This document shows positions 13,673 through 14,172 of a DNA stretch of 14,172 nt, piece after piece. Both the position numbers and the translations under genes were made by a program. The notes under the pieces are model-generated. The model saw only the letters and a program-made list of their open reading frames with translations. It was not told the DNA's origin and searched no databases. The DNA comes from Synergistales bacterium (GTDB lineage Bacteria; Synergistota; Synergistia; Synergistales; Aminobacteriaceae). The DNA lies in assembly GCA_025997935.1 (NCBI GenBank), contig BNVG01000046.1, positions 1 through 14,172 of the forward strand, written 5' to 3'. How positions within the stretch are numbered: position 1 is the stretch's first letter; the number at the start of each line of letters is the position of its first letter.

Positions 13673-13728
13673 AATTCCCAAATAAAATTTGTGTAGAATA
13701 TTAAGTAAAGTAACAGACCGCGAAAATA

Positions 13729-13772
13729 CACAAAAAAAATCGAGAGCCTTTAAGGCCCCCGATTTTTTTGTG
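13729..13772. terminator. Strong bidirectional intrinsic terminator
   Basis: CACAAAAAAAATCG (13729-13742) pairs with CGATTTTTTTGTG (13760-13772), with an inner GCCTT/AAGGC stem (13746-13750 / 13752-13756) and small internal bulges. T-runs exist on both strands. It sits between the convergent ftsB-like gene and the minus-strand gene ending at 13788, so it can end both. Confidence 0.9.
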
Positions 13773-13787
13773 AGTGTATTGTTCAAA

Positions 13788-14172
13788 TTACTTTTTCTTT
13801 GCGGGCGCTTTCGCGGGCGCTTTCGGGAATACGTAAGCGACCGATTTGCCTGTGGCGTGCTTGGCGTCTATGGCGGCGAAGGTCTTCTTTGTGTTCTCGG
13901 TCTTTCCGTCAAAGACGGTTCCGTGGATTTCCTCGCCCAGCATGTCGTAGTGTCTCTGGTAGACTACCGCGAACTGCTTGCCGTCGGGGGTGTACTCGTA
14001 CATATACTCCGTGAAATAGAGACTGCCCGCCGACTCGGGGGAAAGGCCGAACTTTGACATAAGCAGATCGATAGTTTCACGCTTGATGGTCTCGTTCGTG
14101 TAGTATTTGCGAACCACGGCAAACGGCGCATTGTCTTTCGTGCCGTAGTCAACAAGCCACCACTGCATCTTG
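13788..14172 (-). CDS. Uncharacterised protein, C-terminal part (5' end off the window)
   Basis: The minus strand is open from the window edge to TAA at 13790-13788. The codon before the ATG at 14168 is also sense (Lys), so that ATG is probably internal and the gene starts beyond the window. The visible part includes MQWWLVDYGTKDNAPFAVVR, a helical stretch (NETIKRETIDLLMSKFGLSP), aromatic-rich strands (LYFTEYMYEYTPDGKQFAVV; QRHYDMLGEEIHGTVFD) and an abrupt tail FPKAPAKAPAKKK encoded by two copies of the 12-base unit GCGGGCGCTTTC on the plus strand. I do not recognise the family. It converges on the housekeeping operon and shares its terminator. The aromatic beta character could suit a periplasmic protein, but no signal peptide can be assessed. 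Confidence 0.7.
   Translation of the reverse strand, partial: KMQWWLVDYGTKDNAPFAVVRKYYTNETIKRETIDLLMSKFGLSPESAGSLYFTEYMYEYTPDGKQFAVVYQRHYDMLGEEIHGTVFDGKTENTKKTFAAIDAKHATGKSVAYVFPKAPAKAPAKKK

Noticed and set aside
1..14172. CRISPR array, tRNA, rRNA or insertion sequence
   Set aside because: No regularly spaced repeats, cloverleaf with CCA-type end, rRNA segments or transposase genes were recognised on either strand.

Overview
The window looks like a chromosomal segment of a Gram-negative, Synergistota-like bacterium. This assignment is an inference from the style of SecA (N-terminus, long C-terminal zinc tail), from the run ribD-ribE-secA-argS-ftsB/divIC-like, and from moderate to high GC with many GCG/CGC-rich codons; no 16S or other marker is present. 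It divides into an accessory left third (about 1-5000) and a conserved housekeeping right two thirds (about 5000-13770), with a partial unrelated gene at each edge.

Left edge (1-1346): a truncated minus-strand gene for a secreted or surface beta-helix-like protein diverges from an XRE-type regulator. The 336-base gap between them holds a perfect 10-bp hairpin and, next to the regulator, a cluster of three ATTAGA-type half-sites that looks like an autoregulatory operator.

Accessory stretch (about 1850-4990): three different toxin-antitoxin modules lie within about 3.1 kb: an RHH antitoxin with a PIN RNase (plus strand), a GNAT-type toxin with its small antitoxin (minus strand), and an AbrB/SpoVT antitoxin with a PIN RNase (plus strand). 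Between the second and third sits a small exported protein with two MliC-like (lysozyme-inhibitor-like) repeats. That gene is bracketed by two copies of a 31-34 bp direct repeat whose minus-strand reading suggests 3' fragments of one lost gene. A bidirectional terminator follows the exported-protein gene.

Housekeeping block (5003-13672): ribD and ribE (two riboflavin enzymes, overlapping by 19 bases), secA (preprotein translocase ATPase), a 569-residue exported protein reminiscent of DUF3857/transglutaminase-type proteins, argS (arginyl-tRNA synthetase) and a FtsB/DivIC-like divisome protein all lie on the plus strand with short gaps and end at a strong bidirectional hairpin terminator (13729-13772). 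A REP/REPIN-like pair of inverted palindromes sits between the exported-protein gene and argS and runs into the 3' coding end. The third TA pair ends only 14 bases before ribD with no visible terminator, so it may be cotranscribed with riboflavin synthesis genes.

Right edge (13788-14172): a 5'-truncated minus-strand gene of unknown function with a lysine/alanine/proline-rich tail. No tRNA, rRNA, CRISPR array, insertion sequence or FMN riboswitch was seen.
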